DNA from: Myceligenerans salitolerans
Lineage (GTDB): Bacteria; Actinomycetota; Actinomycetes; Actinomycetales; Cellulomonadaceae
NCBI RefSeq assembly: GCF_017349295.1
Contig: NZ_JAFMPK010000047.1
Span: 273,026 to 337,025, forward strand
DNA length: 64,000 nt
Reading direction: 5' to 3'
Each line of letters begins with the position of its first letter. Position 1 is the stretch's first letter. Under the pieces are notes generated by a model. It saw nothing but the letters and a program-made list of their open reading frames with translations, was not told the origin of the DNA and searched no databases. The position numbers and the translations under genes are program-made. This document shows positions 31,156 through 40,643 of this stretch, one piece after another.

Positions 31156-31260
31156 ACGCAAGCCCCAGTGGTGTCGCGACAGCCGGTTCCAGGGAACCCG
31201 CTCTCCCCCACGGGCCCGTCGTCGGCCACCTCGCCCCCGCGGGTTCCCGGGCCGGCCCGC

Positions 31261-32955
31261 TCAGACGGTCGCGCCGTACTCCTGCTCCCGCAACCACGCC
31301 AGGTGCGCGTGGACCAGCGGCAGCACGGACGCCCCCTCACCGCTGGCCGAGGCGACCCGCTTCATCGATCCCGCGCGGACGTCGCCGACGGCGAACACGC
31401 CCCGCATCGTCGTCTCCAGGCTCGCCGGCGGCCGACCGCCGGTCCAGGACTCCCGCGGGGTGTCACGACCGGTGAGCACGAACCCTCGCTCGTCGAGCGC
31501 GAGTTCCCCGGGCAGCCAGGCGCAGTCCGGCTCGGCACCGAGGAGGCAGAACAGACCGTCGGCCAGACGCAGCACCGAGGTACCCGCGCCCAGGTCGTCG
31601 AACCGTAGCCACTGGAGCCGCCCCTCACCCCCGCCGTCGGCCACGACCGTGCGGGTCATCACCGAGATGTTCGGAGTCGCCGCGATCTCGCGCACCAGAT
31701 AGTCCGACATCGACTCGGCCAGGCCCGCGCGCCGCACGACCATCGTCACCGACCCCGCGAACTTCGCCAGGTGCACGGCGGCCTGCCCGGCCGAGTTGCC
31801 GCCACCCACGACGTACACGTCCCGGTCCGCCATCTCCCGGGCCATCGAGGTCGCCGCTCCGTAGTACACCCCCGCGCCGACCAGGGCGTCGATCCCCGCG
31901 ACGCCGAGCCGGCGATAGGCGACTCCCGTCGCCAGCACGACGGTGCGCGCACACAGCCGCGCCCCGTCGACGTGCACGTGGTGGTGCTCGGGTTCGTCCG
32001 CCGGGCCGGGCGTGACACGTATCGCGGCGCGGCCCGTGTAGAAGCGCGCGCCGAAGCGGCCCGCCTGCACCCGCGACCGCTGCGCCAGCCGCATCCCGGA
32101 GATGCCGCGGGGAAATCCGAGATAGTTGCGGATCATCGAACTGGAGCCGGCCTGACCGCCGATCGCGTCGCGCTCCAGCACGATCGTCGCCAGGCCCTCC
32201 GACGCCGCGTAGACGGCCGCGGCGAGGCCCGCCGGCCCCGCCCCGACCACCAGGACGTCGGCGATGGACCCGTCCGGGATGGAGTCGAATCCGCCGTACA
32301 TCGCCTCGGCCACCGCCGCCGGGGTCGCCCCGGTGAGAATCCGGCCGTTGTACGCGCGCACCACCGGCAGCTCCGCACCCGGGCCGGCCTCCTCGAGGAC
32401 GGCCCGGGCGTCGTCGTCGCCCGGGCCGAGCCGACGGTTCGGGATGCCCAGGCGTTCGAGCAGGTCGTGCACCGCCGCGGCCTGCCGGTCGCCGTCGGCC
32501 GCGACGACGTCCGTCGCCGACACGGTCGGCCGGGACACCGACCACCCCCACTCCGAGAGCAGTTCGACCAGCGCGATGTGGAACTCCTCGTCCCTCGCCC
32601 CGCGCGGAAGGGCGACGAACGTGTCCATGTCCCGGCGCAGCGCGGCCGCCCGCAGTCCGTCGAGCGCCTCGACGTACTCGCTCGTCGGTACGAGCGCGAC
32701 CCGGCGGGCAGTCGCGACCACGGCCGGGACCTGGTGGAGCAGCTCGACGCCGCCCCCGTCAGGGAGCCGGTACTCGGCCGCGACCATGGCGACCGGGACA
32801 CCACCCGCGACGAGATCACGCAACACGTCCAGCGCGGCGGCCGCGGACGCGGCGCACTCGATCCGGTAGTCGCGGTCGTACCGCGCCCGGAACTCGGCCT
32901 CGATGTCGTCGGCGTGCCGGCCACCGACGAGCAGGATCACGGGCAGGTCGTCCAT
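31261..32955 (-). CDS. Receiver-like/TrxR-like FAD oxidoreductase fusion, no redox cysteines
   Basis: A 564-residue protein annotated in relatives as fused response regulator/thioredoxin reductase. Residues 1-125 resemble a receiver domain (VILLVGGRHADDIEAEF; AEYRLPDGGGVELL); the phospho-Asp position is occupied by AEY, so phosphorylation is doubtful. Residues 140-210 look like a glutaredoxin-type linker. Residues 230-560 are a thioredoxin-reductase fold: FAD motif GAGPAG 238-243, NADPH motif GGGNSAG 384-390, and FAVGDVRAGSMKRVA. Where TrxR has CATC it has GAAT (366-369). TACGCT lies 6 nt before ATG 32955, with no ribosome site. Confidence 0.88.
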   Translation of the reverse strand: MDDLPVILLVGGRHADDIEAEFRARYDRDYRIECAASAAAALDVLRDLVAGGVPVAMVAAEYRLPDGGGVELLHQVPAVVATARRVALVPTSEYVEALDGLRAAALRRDMDTFVALPRGARDEEFHIALVELLSEWGWSVSRPTVSATDVVAADGDRQAAAVHDLLERLGIPNRRLGPGDDDARAVLEEAGPGAELPVVRAYNGRILTGATPAAVAEAMYGGFDSIPDGSIADVLVVGAGPAGLAAAVYAASEGLATIVLERDAIGGQAGSSSMIRNYLGFPRGISGMRLAQRSRVQAGRFGARFYTGRAAIRVTPGPADEPEHHHVHVDGARLCARTVVLATGVAYRRLGVAGIDALVGAGVYYGAATSMAREMADRDVYVVGGGNSAGQAAVHLAKFAGSVTMVVRRAGLAESMSDYLVREIAATPNISVMTRTVVADGGGEGRLQWLRFDDLGAGTSVLRLADGLFCLLGAEPDCAWLPGELALDERGFVLTGRDTPRESWTGGRPPASLETTMRGVFAVGDVRAGSMKRVASASGEGASVLPLVHAHLAWLREQEYGATV

Positions 32956-32961
32956 GCGGTC

Positions 32962-32967
32962 AGCGTA
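32962..32967 (-). promoter_or_regulatory. Candidate -10 hexamer (TACGCT), leaderless
   Basis: TACGCT is 6 nt before the ATG at 32955. Confidence 0.5.
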
Positions 32968-32991
32968 GAGCGCACGCGAGCCGCGGGTCCC

Positions 32992-33924
32992 TCACGGCAC
33001 GAGGTGCCCCGCCGCCCGGAACAACTCGTACCACTCGGCACGCGTCAGCGGCACGTCGGACCCCTGGGCGGCACCCGCCACCCGCTCCGGCGTCGTCGTC
33101 CCGAGCACCACCTGCATCGCCGCCGGATGACGTGTGATCCACGCCGTCGCGATCGCGATCGCCGGCACGTCGTACCGGGCGGCGAGCCGGTCGATGACGG
33201 CGTTCAGCTCCGCGAAGTCCGGCGACCCGAGGAACGTGCCCGTGAAGAACCCCGCCTGGAACGGGGACCACGCCTGGATCGTGATGTCGTTCAGACGACA
33301 GTAGTCGAGTACACCGACATCCCGGCTCGCCGCCTGCTCCACCCCCACCATGTTCGCCGCCACACCCTGCGCGACGACCGCGGCGTGCGGCAGCGACAGC
33401 TGCAGCTGGTTCGCCACGATCGGCTGGTCCACGTGCCGGCGCAGCAGCTCGATCTGCCCGGGCGTGTGGTTCGAGACGCCGAACGCACGCACCTTGCCGG
33501 CCGCCGACAGGTCGTCGAACGCCCGCGCCACCTCCTCCGGCTCCATGAGGGCGTCGGGGCGGTGCAGCAGCAGGATGTCGAGGTAGTCGGTGTCGAGCGC
33601 CGTCAACGAACCCTCGACCGACTCCACGATGTGCTCGTAGGAGAAGTCGAAGTACGGACCCTCGCGCACGATGCCGCACTTCGTCTGGATGACCAGCCGC
33701 TCGCGCTCCGACGGGGACAGCCGCATCGCCTCGGCGAAACGGCGCTCGCAGCCGTGCACCTCGGATCCGTAGATGTCGGCGTGGTCGACGAAGGTGATCC
33801 CCGCGTCGGTGGCGGTGCGGACGAGGGCGCGCACCTCGTCGTCGGACTTCTCCTGGATCCGCATGAGGCCCAGCACGACGTTCGGCGCGACGATGTCCGT
33901 CCCGGGCAGGGTGAAGGTCTTCAT
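32992..33924 (-). CDS. Aldo/keto reductase (YdhF-like)
   Basis: A 310-residue NADPH-dependent aldo/keto reductase with the TIM-barrel motifs: GITFVDHADIYGSEVHGCE (catalytic Asp and Tyr), VIQTKCGI (Lys), DYLDILLLHRPDALM (His) and GVSNHTPGQ. The pattern and the IRHP-free DILLLHRPD region resemble the E. coli YdhF subgroup. GGGGAGGA precedes ATG 33924. It follows the other aldo/keto reductase by 22 bp and is cotranscribed with it. Substrate unknown. Confidence 0.92.
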   Translation of the reverse strand: MKTFTLPGTDIVAPNVVLGLMRIQEKSDDEVRALVRTATDAGITFVDHADIYGSEVHGCERRFAEAMRLSPSERERLVIQTKCGIVREGPYFDFSYEHIVESVEGSLTALDTDYLDILLLHRPDALMEPEEVARAFDDLSAAGKVRAFGVSNHTPGQIELLRRHVDQPIVANQLQLSLPHAAVVAQGVAANMVGVEQAASRDVGVLDYCRLNDITIQAWSPFQAGFFTGTFLGSPDFAELNAVIDRLAARYDVPAIAIATAWITRHPAAMQVVLGTTTPERVAGAAQGSDVPLTRAEWYELFRAAGHLVP

Positions 33925-33946
33925 CCGTCGGTTCCTCCCCTCGTGG

Positions 33947-34819
33947 TCAGGCGCCGGCCGCGCCGAGGCGCGCGATCTCGTCGTCGGACAGGACGAGTTC
34001 CGCGGCCGCGGCGGAGTCGGTGACGGACTCGGGCCGGGAGGCTCCCGGGATCGGGACGACGACGGGCGCCAGGGCCAGCTCCCAGGCCAGCGCCACCCGG
34101 AACGGGCTCACCTCGCGCTCCCGGGCCACGTCGAGGAACGCGGCGAAGTCCGCGCCCAGCTCGCCGGAGCGCGCCAGCGCGATACCGCCCAGCGGGCTCC
34201 ACGGGAGGAACGCGATGCCGAGTTCGGCGCACAGCTCCAGCTCCGGCAGCGACGAACGGAACCGCGGGGAGAACTGGTTCTGCACCGAGACCAGGCGCCC
34301 GCCCAGGACCTCGTTCGCCTCCCGGATCTGGTCCGGGTCGGCGTTCGAGATGCCGGCCATCTGGATGACGCCGTCGTCCAGCAGGTCGGCGAGCGCACCG
34401 ACCGAGTCGGCGTAGGGAACGGCGGGGTCCGGCCGGTGGAACTGGTAGAGACCGATGGCGTCCACGCCGAGCCGCCGGGCGGATGCCTTGGCAGCCTGCT
34501 TGAGGTAGGCGGGGTCACCGTTGCGCGTCCAGGAGCCGTCACCGGGGCGCAGGTGGCCGCCCTTGGTGGCGACGAGGACGTCGTCGGCCGCCGATCCTGC
34601 CGAGCGCAGCGCGGTCGCGATGAGCTCCTCGTTGTGGCCCACCTCGTCCGCGCCGACATGGTAGGCGTCGGCCGTGTCGATCAGGGTGACGCCGGCGTCG
34701 AGCGCGGCGTGGATGGTGGCGATCGACCGGGCGGTGTCCGGGCGGCCCTCGATCGACATCGGCATGCCGCCGAGGCCGATCGCGCCCACCTGCCGGCCGC
34801 CGATGCTGCGGGTCTGCAT
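33947..34819 (-). CDS. Aldo/keto reductase
   Basis: A 290-residue aldo/keto reductase. Catalytic tetrad regions: VTLIDTADAYHVGADEVGHNEELI (Asp, Tyr), LVATKGGH (Lys), IGLYQFHRPDP (His). C-terminal VVPIPGASRPESVTDSAAA matches the cofactor-binding loop. Subgroup close to oxidoreductases of the IolS/YajO type. AAGGAG precedes ATG 34819. First gene of a two-gene operon that is divergent from the LysR regulator. Confidence 0.92.
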   Translation of the reverse strand: MQTRSIGGRQVGAIGLGGMPMSIEGRPDTARSIATIHAALDAGVTLIDTADAYHVGADEVGHNEELIATALRSAGSAADDVLVATKGGHLRPGDGSWTRNGDPAYLKQAAKASARRLGVDAIGLYQFHRPDPAVPYADSVGALADLLDDGVIQMAGISNADPDQIREANEVLGGRLVSVQNQFSPRFRSSLPELELCAELGIAFLPWSPLGGIALARSGELGADFAAFLDVAREREVSPFRVALAWELALAPVVVPIPGASRPESVTDSAAAAELVLSDDEIARLGAAGA

Positions 34820-34919
34820 CGTGGTACGTCTCCTTCGTCGTGGAATGTCGAGTGCGGGTCACGGCCGCGGCACGAACGGCGCGCGGGTGCCCGGATCGAC
34901 ACTAGAGAGCGATAACCTA

Positions 34920-34935
34920 GAAGTCCAACAACTTC
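34920..34935. promoter_or_regulatory. LysR-type operator (GAAGT-N6-ACTTC)
   Basis: A perfect inverted repeat with 6-nt spacer lies in the 147-bp divergent region between the aldo/keto reductase operon and lysR, in an AT-richer patch. Spacing and place fit a LysR regulatory site. Confidence 0.55.
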
Positions 34936-34966
34936 AATTCATGACACCCAGAAGAAAGACTGGTCA

Positions 34967-35851
34967 ATGGAGCTACGCCAGCTCGAGTATCTCGTCGCGC
35001 TCGCCGAGGAACGCCAGTTCACGCGCGCCGCCGACCTGACCGGAGTCTCGCAGTCAGGACTGTCCGCCGCCATCCGCAGCCTCGAGGACGAACTGGGCAC
35101 CAAGCTGTTCGACCGCACCACCCGGAAGGTCGAGCCCACCGAGGCCGGACAGGCACTCCTGCCGTTCGCCCGCTCGATGCTCGGCCAGGCCGCCGAGGCG
35201 CGGGACGCCGTCGTCCACCTCTCGCGCGAGGTGTCGGGGCAGCTCCGGGTGGGCGCGGAACAATGCCTCGGCCTGGTGGACGTGCCCACGATGCTGGAGC
35301 GGTTCCACCGGCGGCACCCGCGCGTCGAGGTCGAGTTCACCCAGGCCGGTTCCGAGGACCTGCTCGGCGCGATCCGCGAGCGGCGGATCGACGTCGCGTT
35401 CGTGGCCGGGACGGAGCACCTGGGTTCGCTGTCCGGCACGCGGATCGGGCACGAGCCACTGGTCGCGATCCTGCCTCCGGGACATCCGCTCGGTGCCCGC
35501 ACCTCGGTCGAGCGCGGCGATCTCGCCCCGGAGAGTTTCATCGACTTCCACGGGTCGTGGGGTGTGCGGCGCCTCAACGACGCGGCGTTCGAGGCGCTGC
35601 GCGTGCACCGGCGGGTGCGCTTCGCGGTGAACGACGTGCACACCCTGCTCGACCTGGTGGGACGCGGTCTGGGCGTCGCCGTCGTGCCCCGGCACGTCGC
35701 GGCGAAGCCGCAGGCGGCGACGCTCACGACGGTGCCGTTGCGAGGCGATGTCGGGCCCGACTGGGTGGTCTCGCTGGTCACTGCCCCGTCGGCGGCGGAC
35801 TCCCCGGCGCCGCACCTCGTGGAACTGGTCGGCGACCTGCCGGGATCCTGA
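34967..35851 (+). CDS. LysR family transcriptional regulator
   Basis: A 294-residue LysR regulator of normal length. Helix-turn-helix at residues 1-60 (MELRQLEYLVALAEERQFTRAADLTGVSQSGLSAAIRSLEDELG). Effector domain residues 90-290. It opens away from the aldo/keto reductase operon, its likely target; the inducer is unknown. Ribosome site is weak (AAGAAAG). Confidence 0.93.
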   Translation: MELRQLEYLVALAEERQFTRAADLTGVSQSGLSAAIRSLEDELGTKLFDRTTRKVEPTEAGQALLPFARSMLGQAAEARDAVVHLSREVSGQLRVGAEQCLGLVDVPTMLERFHRRHPRVEVEFTQAGSEDLLGAIRERRIDVAFVAGTEHLGSLSGTRIGHEPLVAILPPGHPLGARTSVERGDLAPESFIDFHGSWGVRRLNDAAFEALRVHRRVRFAVNDVHTLLDLVGRGLGVAVVPRHVAAKPQAATLTTVPLRGDVGPDWVVSLVTAPSAADSPAPHLVELVGDLPGS

Positions 35852-35885
35852 CCGCGCAGCCCGGTCAGCCGCCGACCTGACACCT

Positions 35886-35915
35886 CGGCGAGCGGGGTGG
35901 GTCTGCGTCTCGCCG
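35886..35915. terminator. Possible bidirectional hairpin
   Basis: CGGCGAG at 35886-35892 pairs with CTCGCCG at 35909-35915 around 16 nt, between the convergent stops at 35851 and 35943. Moderate stem and no U-tract. Confidence 0.35.
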
Positions 35916-35942
35916 GCACCCTCGGCGGGACGGGGTGGGGAT

Positions 35943-36944
35943 CTAGGTGTCGTGGGGGCCGTTCCTGCGCCGCGCGATCCAGAGGGCGGCGGCCACCAGG
36001 ACCACCCCGGCCGCGAGCAGCGCGACCAGGGCGGCGAACGTGCCACCGAACCACGCCGAGAAGGACCACGGCAGGGTGATGAGCAGCCCCGCGGCTCCGA
36101 TCCCCAGCAGCACCAGATCCGTCGTCACGACGGCCATCACGGCGATCGCCACCGCCGTGGCCAGCGCCACCACGAGTCCGGCGTCGTCGGTCGTGAACGA
36201 CAGCAGCAGCGCGCCGAAGACCGCCGACGACGCCCCGAGTCCGAGCGCGAACCGTCGGGGACGGAGCACGCCGAAATAGGCGAGCAGGAACCACACCACG
36301 CCGAGGGCCCACACGCCGCTCCCGGTCGGGTAGCCGCCGTCGCCGAACCACGCGACCGTCGCACCGACCGCGGTCGCCAGGGCGACCAGAGCCACGAAAT
36401 GCTGCAGGACGGTCGGCCGCAACCACCACAACGCGACCGCCACGACGGCCGTCGTACCGCTGGCCGTGAGGACCCCCTCGTCGCCGTGAATCCCGAGGAC
36501 CTCCGAGGTGAGCAGGCCCATGAACCCGGCGAACGCGCCCGTGGCCCCCGCCCAGAGCACCGCCCGCAGACGGCTGCCCTGGTCGCCCGCCTGCCGGGGC
36601 ACGGCGACGCCGGCGAGGAGCAGTACCGCGGCGGCCCCGCCGAGCACCCCGACGCGGCCGGCCACGCCGAGGTCGTCCCAGAGCTCGGTGGCCAGCAGCA
36701 CGGCCGCCGCCAGGATGATCACGCCGCCGACGTAGCCGAGCGCCTCGACGAGCAGTGATCGGGTCGCTGCGGGCGTCCGCCCCGCCCGCTCCGTCCGGGC
36801 GTGCTCGTGCGCGGCGATGCGGTCGGCCTGTTCCTGCGTGATGATGCCCGCACCGACCCAGTCGGCGAGCCGGGATGCCGGTACCGGTTCGGTGGCAGGA
36901 GGACCGGCTGACGTGCGGGCAGAATCTCGCATGCGCGCGATCAT
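35943..36944 (-). CDS. DUF2157-like multi-pass membrane protein
   Basis: A 333-residue protein. Residues 20-45 form a short soluble helix pair (RLADWVGAGIITQEQADRIAAHE), typical of DUF2157-like proteins, followed by about ten hydrophobic helices from residue 66 to 322. No transport or catalytic motif is visible. ATG 36944 and ATG 36932 are both possible. It lies 52 bp after arcA on the same strand and might be cotranscribed. Confidence 0.75.
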   Translation of the reverse strand: MIARMRDSARTSAGPPATEPVPASRLADWVGAGIITQEQADRIAAHEHARTERAGRTPAATRSLLVEALGYVGGVIILAAAVLLATELWDDLGVAGRVGVLGGAAAVLLLAGVAVPRQAGDQGSRLRAVLWAGATGAFAGFMGLLTSEVLGIHGDEGVLTASGTTAVVAVALWWLRPTVLQHFVALVALATAVGATVAWFGDGGYPTGSGVWALGVVWFLLAYFGVLRPRRFALGLGASSAVFGALLLSFTTDDAGLVVALATAVAIAVMAVVTTDLVLLGIGAAGLLITLPWSFSAWFGGTFAALVALLAAGVVLVAAALWIARRRNGPHDT

Positions 36945-36996
36945 GGCAGACGGGCCCCGCCACGACCACCCGGTTCGGCGCCGCGACGCGGGCGGT

Positions 36997-38250
36997 TCAG
37001 TCGATCCGGTCGCGGGCGATGGGGCAGGTCATGCAGTGCCCGCCGCCCCGCCCGCGGCCGAGCTCGGCACCGACGATCGTGATGACCTCGACGCCCGCCC
37101 GGCGCAGGGCGGCGTTCGTCATCGTGTTCCGGTCGTAGGTGAACACCACACCGGGCTCGAGGGCGACGGCGTTGTTGCCGGAGTCCCACTGCTGCCGCTC
37201 CGAGGCGTACACGTCGCCCGCCGTCTCCACCACCCGCAGTTCCGGCAGCCCCATCGCGCGTGCCACGACGTCGACGAAGGGGGTACCGCCGGCGTCGGTC
37301 ACCTCGACGCCGGGAGCGGTGTCGCTCGGCCGCAGCACGTAGGGATGGATGCCGTCGACGATCGTGGGGTGGACGGTGGCCAGGTCCACGTCGGCGAAGG
37401 TGAACACGGTGTCCAGGTGCATGGCGGCCCGGAGCTTGGGCATCCCCGCGACGACGACCCGCTCGGCGGCCCCGGCGTCGAACAGCGATCTGGCGAGCTG
37501 GGTGATGGCCTGCCGCGACGTACGTTCGCTCATGCCGACGAGCACGGTTCCCCGGCCGACGGGCATCACGTCGCCCCCTTCCAGGGACGCCTGGCCCCAG
37601 TCCCGTTCCGGGTCGCCCCACCAGACGGTCGAGGCCCGGTACTCCGGGTGGAAGGCGTAGATCGCCTTCATGAGCAGGGTCTCCTGCTTGCGCGCCGGCC
37701 AGTACAGCGGGTTCAGGGTGAGGCCGCCGTAGATCCAGCAGGTGGTGTCGCGGGTGTACAGGGTGTTCGGCAGCGGGGGCAGGAGGTACTCACGGGCGTC
37801 GGGCGAGTCCTGGGCCAGGGACACGTAGCCGGTGCGGTAGTCGGCCGGCAGGTCCGCGGTCGACAGGCCCCCGATGAGGAACCGGGCGAGGTCGTGTGGC
37901 GCCAGGGTGTCCAGGTAGGCCCGTGTACCCTCCACCAGCCCGAGGCCCACCAGGTTCGGCACGACCTTGCGGTCGAGAAGCCAGGAGCGTGCCTCGGGGA
38001 TCGCCATCGTCTCGGCGAGCAGGTCGTGCAGCTCGACGACCTCCACGCCCCGGTTCGCCAGCTTGTTGACGAAGTCCAGATGGTCACGCTGCGCGGACTC
38101 CACCCACATGACGTCGTCGAACAGCAGGCTGTCGGAGTTCGTCGGGGTGAGCCGCTCGTGCGCGAGGCCGGGGGCGCACACCAGCACCTTGCTCAGCCGG
38201 CCCACCTCCGAATGGACGCCGTGGACGGGGGCGGACGGTGTGGTGGTCAT
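36997..38250 (-). CDS. arcA: Arginine deiminase
   Basis: A 417-residue arginine deiminase that converts L-arginine to citrulline and ammonia, the first step of the ADI pathway. The catalytic nucleophile is Cys406 in [10 protein letters not shown]; other active-site blocks are LEGGDVMP (Asp/Glu), MHLDTVFTF (His) and [12 protein letters not shown]. Length equals the family standard. GAGGAAAGG precedes ATG 38250. It follows the antiporter by 42 bp. Ornithine carbamoyltransferase (arcB) and carbamate kinase (arcC) are absent from the window, so complete ATP-yielding ADI metabolism needs genes elsewhere. Confidence 0.95.
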   Translation of the reverse strand: MTTTPSAPVHGVHSEVGRLSKVLVCAPGLAHERLTPTNSDSLLFDDVMWVESAQRDHLDFVNKLANRGVEVVELHDLLAETMAIPEARSWLLDRKVVPNLVGLGLVEGTRAYLDTLAPHDLARFLIGGLSTADLPADYRTGYVSLAQDSPDAREYLLPPLPNTLYTRDTTCWIYGGLTLNPLYWPARKQETLLMKAIYAFHPEYRASTVWWGDPERDWGQASLEGGDVMPVGRGTVLVGMSERTSRQAITQLARSLFDAGAAERVVVAGMPKLRAAMHLDTVFTFADVDLATVHPTIVDGIHPYVLRPSDTAPGVEVTDAGGTPFVDVVARAMGLPELRVVETAGDVYASERQQWDSGNNAVALEPGVVFTYDRNTMTNAALRRAGVEVITIVGAELGRGRGGGHCMTCPIARDRID

Positions 38251-38292
38251 GAGACGGACCTTTCCTCGGCGAACGGGAACGGGGTCGGCGGG

Positions 38293-39744
38293 TCAGATCG
38301 AGATCCATCCCGCGGCGAGCCCGGCCGCGGCGGTCACGGCGATGGCCACCACCACCACGAAGAGGGCGAGCTCCACGGGTGCGAAGACCTTGCGGCCCTG
38401 CTCTCGCCGGGTCATCAGGAACAGGATCGTCGCCGGGGCGTAGAAGAGGAACGAGATCAGCACCAGCCCGATGCCGGCGGCGAACACCAGGAACGCCGTG
38501 TACAGGGTGGCGAGCACCCCGACCGCCAGGTCACCGCGCAGGGTGGAGGCCGGTGCGCCGTCGTACGTCTCGCGGGTCACGCGGAGTTTGACGGCGTACA
38601 GCGTCGCGAGCAGGAACGGGATCAGCGTCATGACGGCGGTCATGTCGAGGGCGAAGTCGAACGCGTCCTCGGAGAAGTACGTGAGCACGAGCACGACCGT
38701 GGACAGTGCCGTGCTCAGCAGCAGCGCGTTGACCGGCACGTCGCGGTCCGTCAGGCGGGAGAGGAAGCGCGGCATGTCACGGTCCCTCGCGGCGACGAAC
38801 AGTACCTCGGCCGCCATGAGCGTCCACGCCAGATAGGCGCCGAGGACCGAGACGATGAGCCCGACCGAGACGAACACGGTGCCCCACTCGCCCACCGCGG
38901 CCTCCAGGACTCCCGCCATCGACGGCTGGTGCAGCTCGGCGATCTCGGCCATCGGCAGGATGCCGTAGGACACGATCGTCACGGACGCGAAGACCGCGAG
39001 CACGCTCACGAAGCCGAGGATCGTGGCCCGCCCCACGTCCTCCCGGCGGCGGGCGTGCCGGGAGTAGACGCTGGCCCCCTCGACGCCCAGGAACACGAAG
39101 ACGGTCACCAGCATCGTGCCGCGCACCTGGTCGAACAGGGAACCCGCGTAGTCGGCGCCCTGCCAGTTCCCGGCGAACGCCGCCGGGTCGAGGACGAACA
39201 GCGCCAGCAGGACGAAGACGATGATCGGGATGACCTTGGCGACCGTCACGATCCGGTTGATCGCCGTCGCCTCCTTCACGCCGCGGCGCACCAGCAGGAA
39301 GAACAGCCACAGCCCCACGGTGGACAGCGCGAGCGCCGGCACGGTGTCCCCCGCGCCGAGCGCCGGGAACCACTGGCCCAGCGTCGACATGATGAGCACC
39401 CAGTAGGTGACGTTGCCGACGCACGCGCTCGCCCAGTAGCCCGCGGCGGAGAAGAAGCCGGTGTACTCGCCGAATCCGGCCTTGGCGTAGGCGTAGACGC
39501 CGGCGTCGAGCTCGGGCTTGCGGACCGCGAGGCGCTGGAACACGAACGCCAGCATCAGCATGCCCGTACCCGCGACCGCCCAGGCGATGAGAGCGCCCGC
39601 GACCCCCGTCTCCTGGGCGAACCGGCCCGGCAGCGAGAACACGCCGGCGCCGACCATCGACCCGACGACCATCGCGGTGAGGGTCGGCAGTGAGACCTTC
39701 GTCGTCGTCCCACCTGCCGGCGCCGCGGTCTCACGCTGCGTCAT
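38293..39744 (-). CDS. arcD: Arginine/ornithine antiporter-type APC transporter
   Basis: A 483-residue amino acid-polyamine-organocation transporter with twelve hydrophobic helices. The first helix (MVVGSMVGAGVFSLPGRFAQETG) shows the GAG/substrate-binding pattern of the basic amino acid antiporter group. Its pairing with arcA gives the arginine/ornithine (or arginine/citrulline) exchange assignment. GGAGG precedes ATG 39744. It is first in the operon. The 117-bp gap to the SOD stop (39745-39861) holds no gene. Confidence 0.88.
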   Translation of the reverse strand: MTQRETAAPAGGTTTKVSLPTLTAMVVGSMVGAGVFSLPGRFAQETGVAGALIAWAVAGTGMLMLAFVFQRLAVRKPELDAGVYAYAKAGFGEYTGFFSAAGYWASACVGNVTYWVLIMSTLGQWFPALGAGDTVPALALSTVGLWLFFLLVRRGVKEATAINRIVTVAKVIPIIVFVLLALFVLDPAAFAGNWQGADYAGSLFDQVRGTMLVTVFVFLGVEGASVYSRHARRREDVGRATILGFVSVLAVFASVTIVSYGILPMAEIAELHQPSMAGVLEAAVGEWGTVFVSVGLIVSVLGAYLAWTLMAAEVLFVAARDRDMPRFLSRLTDRDVPVNALLLSTALSTVVLVLTYFSEDAFDFALDMTAVMTLIPFLLATLYAVKLRVTRETYDGAPASTLRGDLAVGVLATLYTAFLVFAAGIGLVLISFLFYAPATILFLMTRREQGRKVFAPVELALFVVVVAIAVTAAAGLAAGWISI

Positions 39745-39861
39745 GCGTCCTCCAGCGGCGAATCAGCACCGGAACCTGCGCGGTGGAACGTTCACCTGCT
39801 GGGGACGATACAACTCACGCGCCGGGCCCGCCCGCGCAGCGGCCGCGCCACGGCCGGTCTC

Positions 39862-40491
39862 TCACACGGCGGGCGTCAGGAGTCCCTGCGTCGCGGTGCG
39901 GGCGCGCTCCAGACGGGCGGCGACGTCCTGCCAGTTCGCGATGTTCCAGAACGCCTTGACGTAGTCCGCCTTCACGTTCAGGTAGTCGAGGTAGAAGGCG
40001 TGCTCCCACATGTCGAGCATCAGCAGCGGTACCGTGCCGGCCGGCAGGTTGGCCTGCTGGTCGAACAGCTGGAACACCGAGAGACGCTGCCCCACCACGT
40101 CCCACGCCAGTACCGACCAGCCCGACCCCTGGATGCCGGTCGCGACCGCCGCGAAGTGCGCCTGGAACGCCGCGAACGAACCGAAGTACTCCGTGATCGC
40201 CGCCGCCAGCTCGCCCTCGGGCTCGCCGCCGCCGTCCGGGGACAGGTTGTTCCAGAAGATCGTGTGGTTGACGTGGCCGCCGAGATTGAACGCCAGGTTC
40301 TTCTCGTACAGGTTGACGGCCGCGAGGTCGCCGGCCGACCGGGCCTCGGCCAGGGCGTCGAGGGCGGCGTTCGCTCCTGACACGTACGTGGCGTGGTGCT
40401 TGTCGTGGTGCAGCTCCATGATGCGGCCACTGATGTGCGGCTCCAGGGCGGAGTAGTCGTAGGGCAGGTCCGGCAGGGTGTAGGTAGGCAT
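39862..40491 (-). CDS. sodA: Superoxide dismutase, Fe/Mn family
   Basis: A 209-residue cytoplasmic superoxide dismutase. Metal ligands are visible as [10 protein letters not shown] (first His), HVNHTIFW (second), and the [11 protein letters not shown] block (Asp and His). [25 protein letters not shown] and the NWQDVAARL end are complete. Sequence alone does not separate Mn from Fe use, although GPNGGG-like residues in the third block (QGSGWSVLA) fit Mn or cambialistic enzymes. GAGAGGAACGG precedes ATG 40491. It is divergent from an iron-box-controlled importer. Confidence 0.95.
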   Translation of the reverse strand: MPTYTLPDLPYDYSALEPHISGRIMELHHDKHHATYVSGANAALDALAEARSAGDLAAVNLYEKNLAFNLGGHVNHTIFWNNLSPDGGGEPEGELAAAITEYFGSFAAFQAHFAAVATGIQGSGWSVLAWDVVGQRLSVFQLFDQQANLPAGTVPLLMLDMWEHAFYLDYLNVKADYVKAFWNIANWQDVAARLERARTATQGLLTPAV

Positions 40492-40643
40492 CTTCCGTTC
40501 CTCTCGTCCGGTTTCGTGGACGTTCGCCACGCTAGGACCTCAACCAGCATTCAGGTCAACGGTGACACTCGCCACCGCACGCGCACGCCGCCGACCCTGC
40601 GCCCCCCCACGCCCATGGGTGCCGCCGGCACACGCCGGTGGTC

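Noticed and set aside
36817-39693. A 958-codon open frame on the plus strand
   Set aside because: It is antisense to arcA and arcD, rich in Arg/Gly/His, with no domain. Such long antisense frames arise from the GC-rich third codon position.
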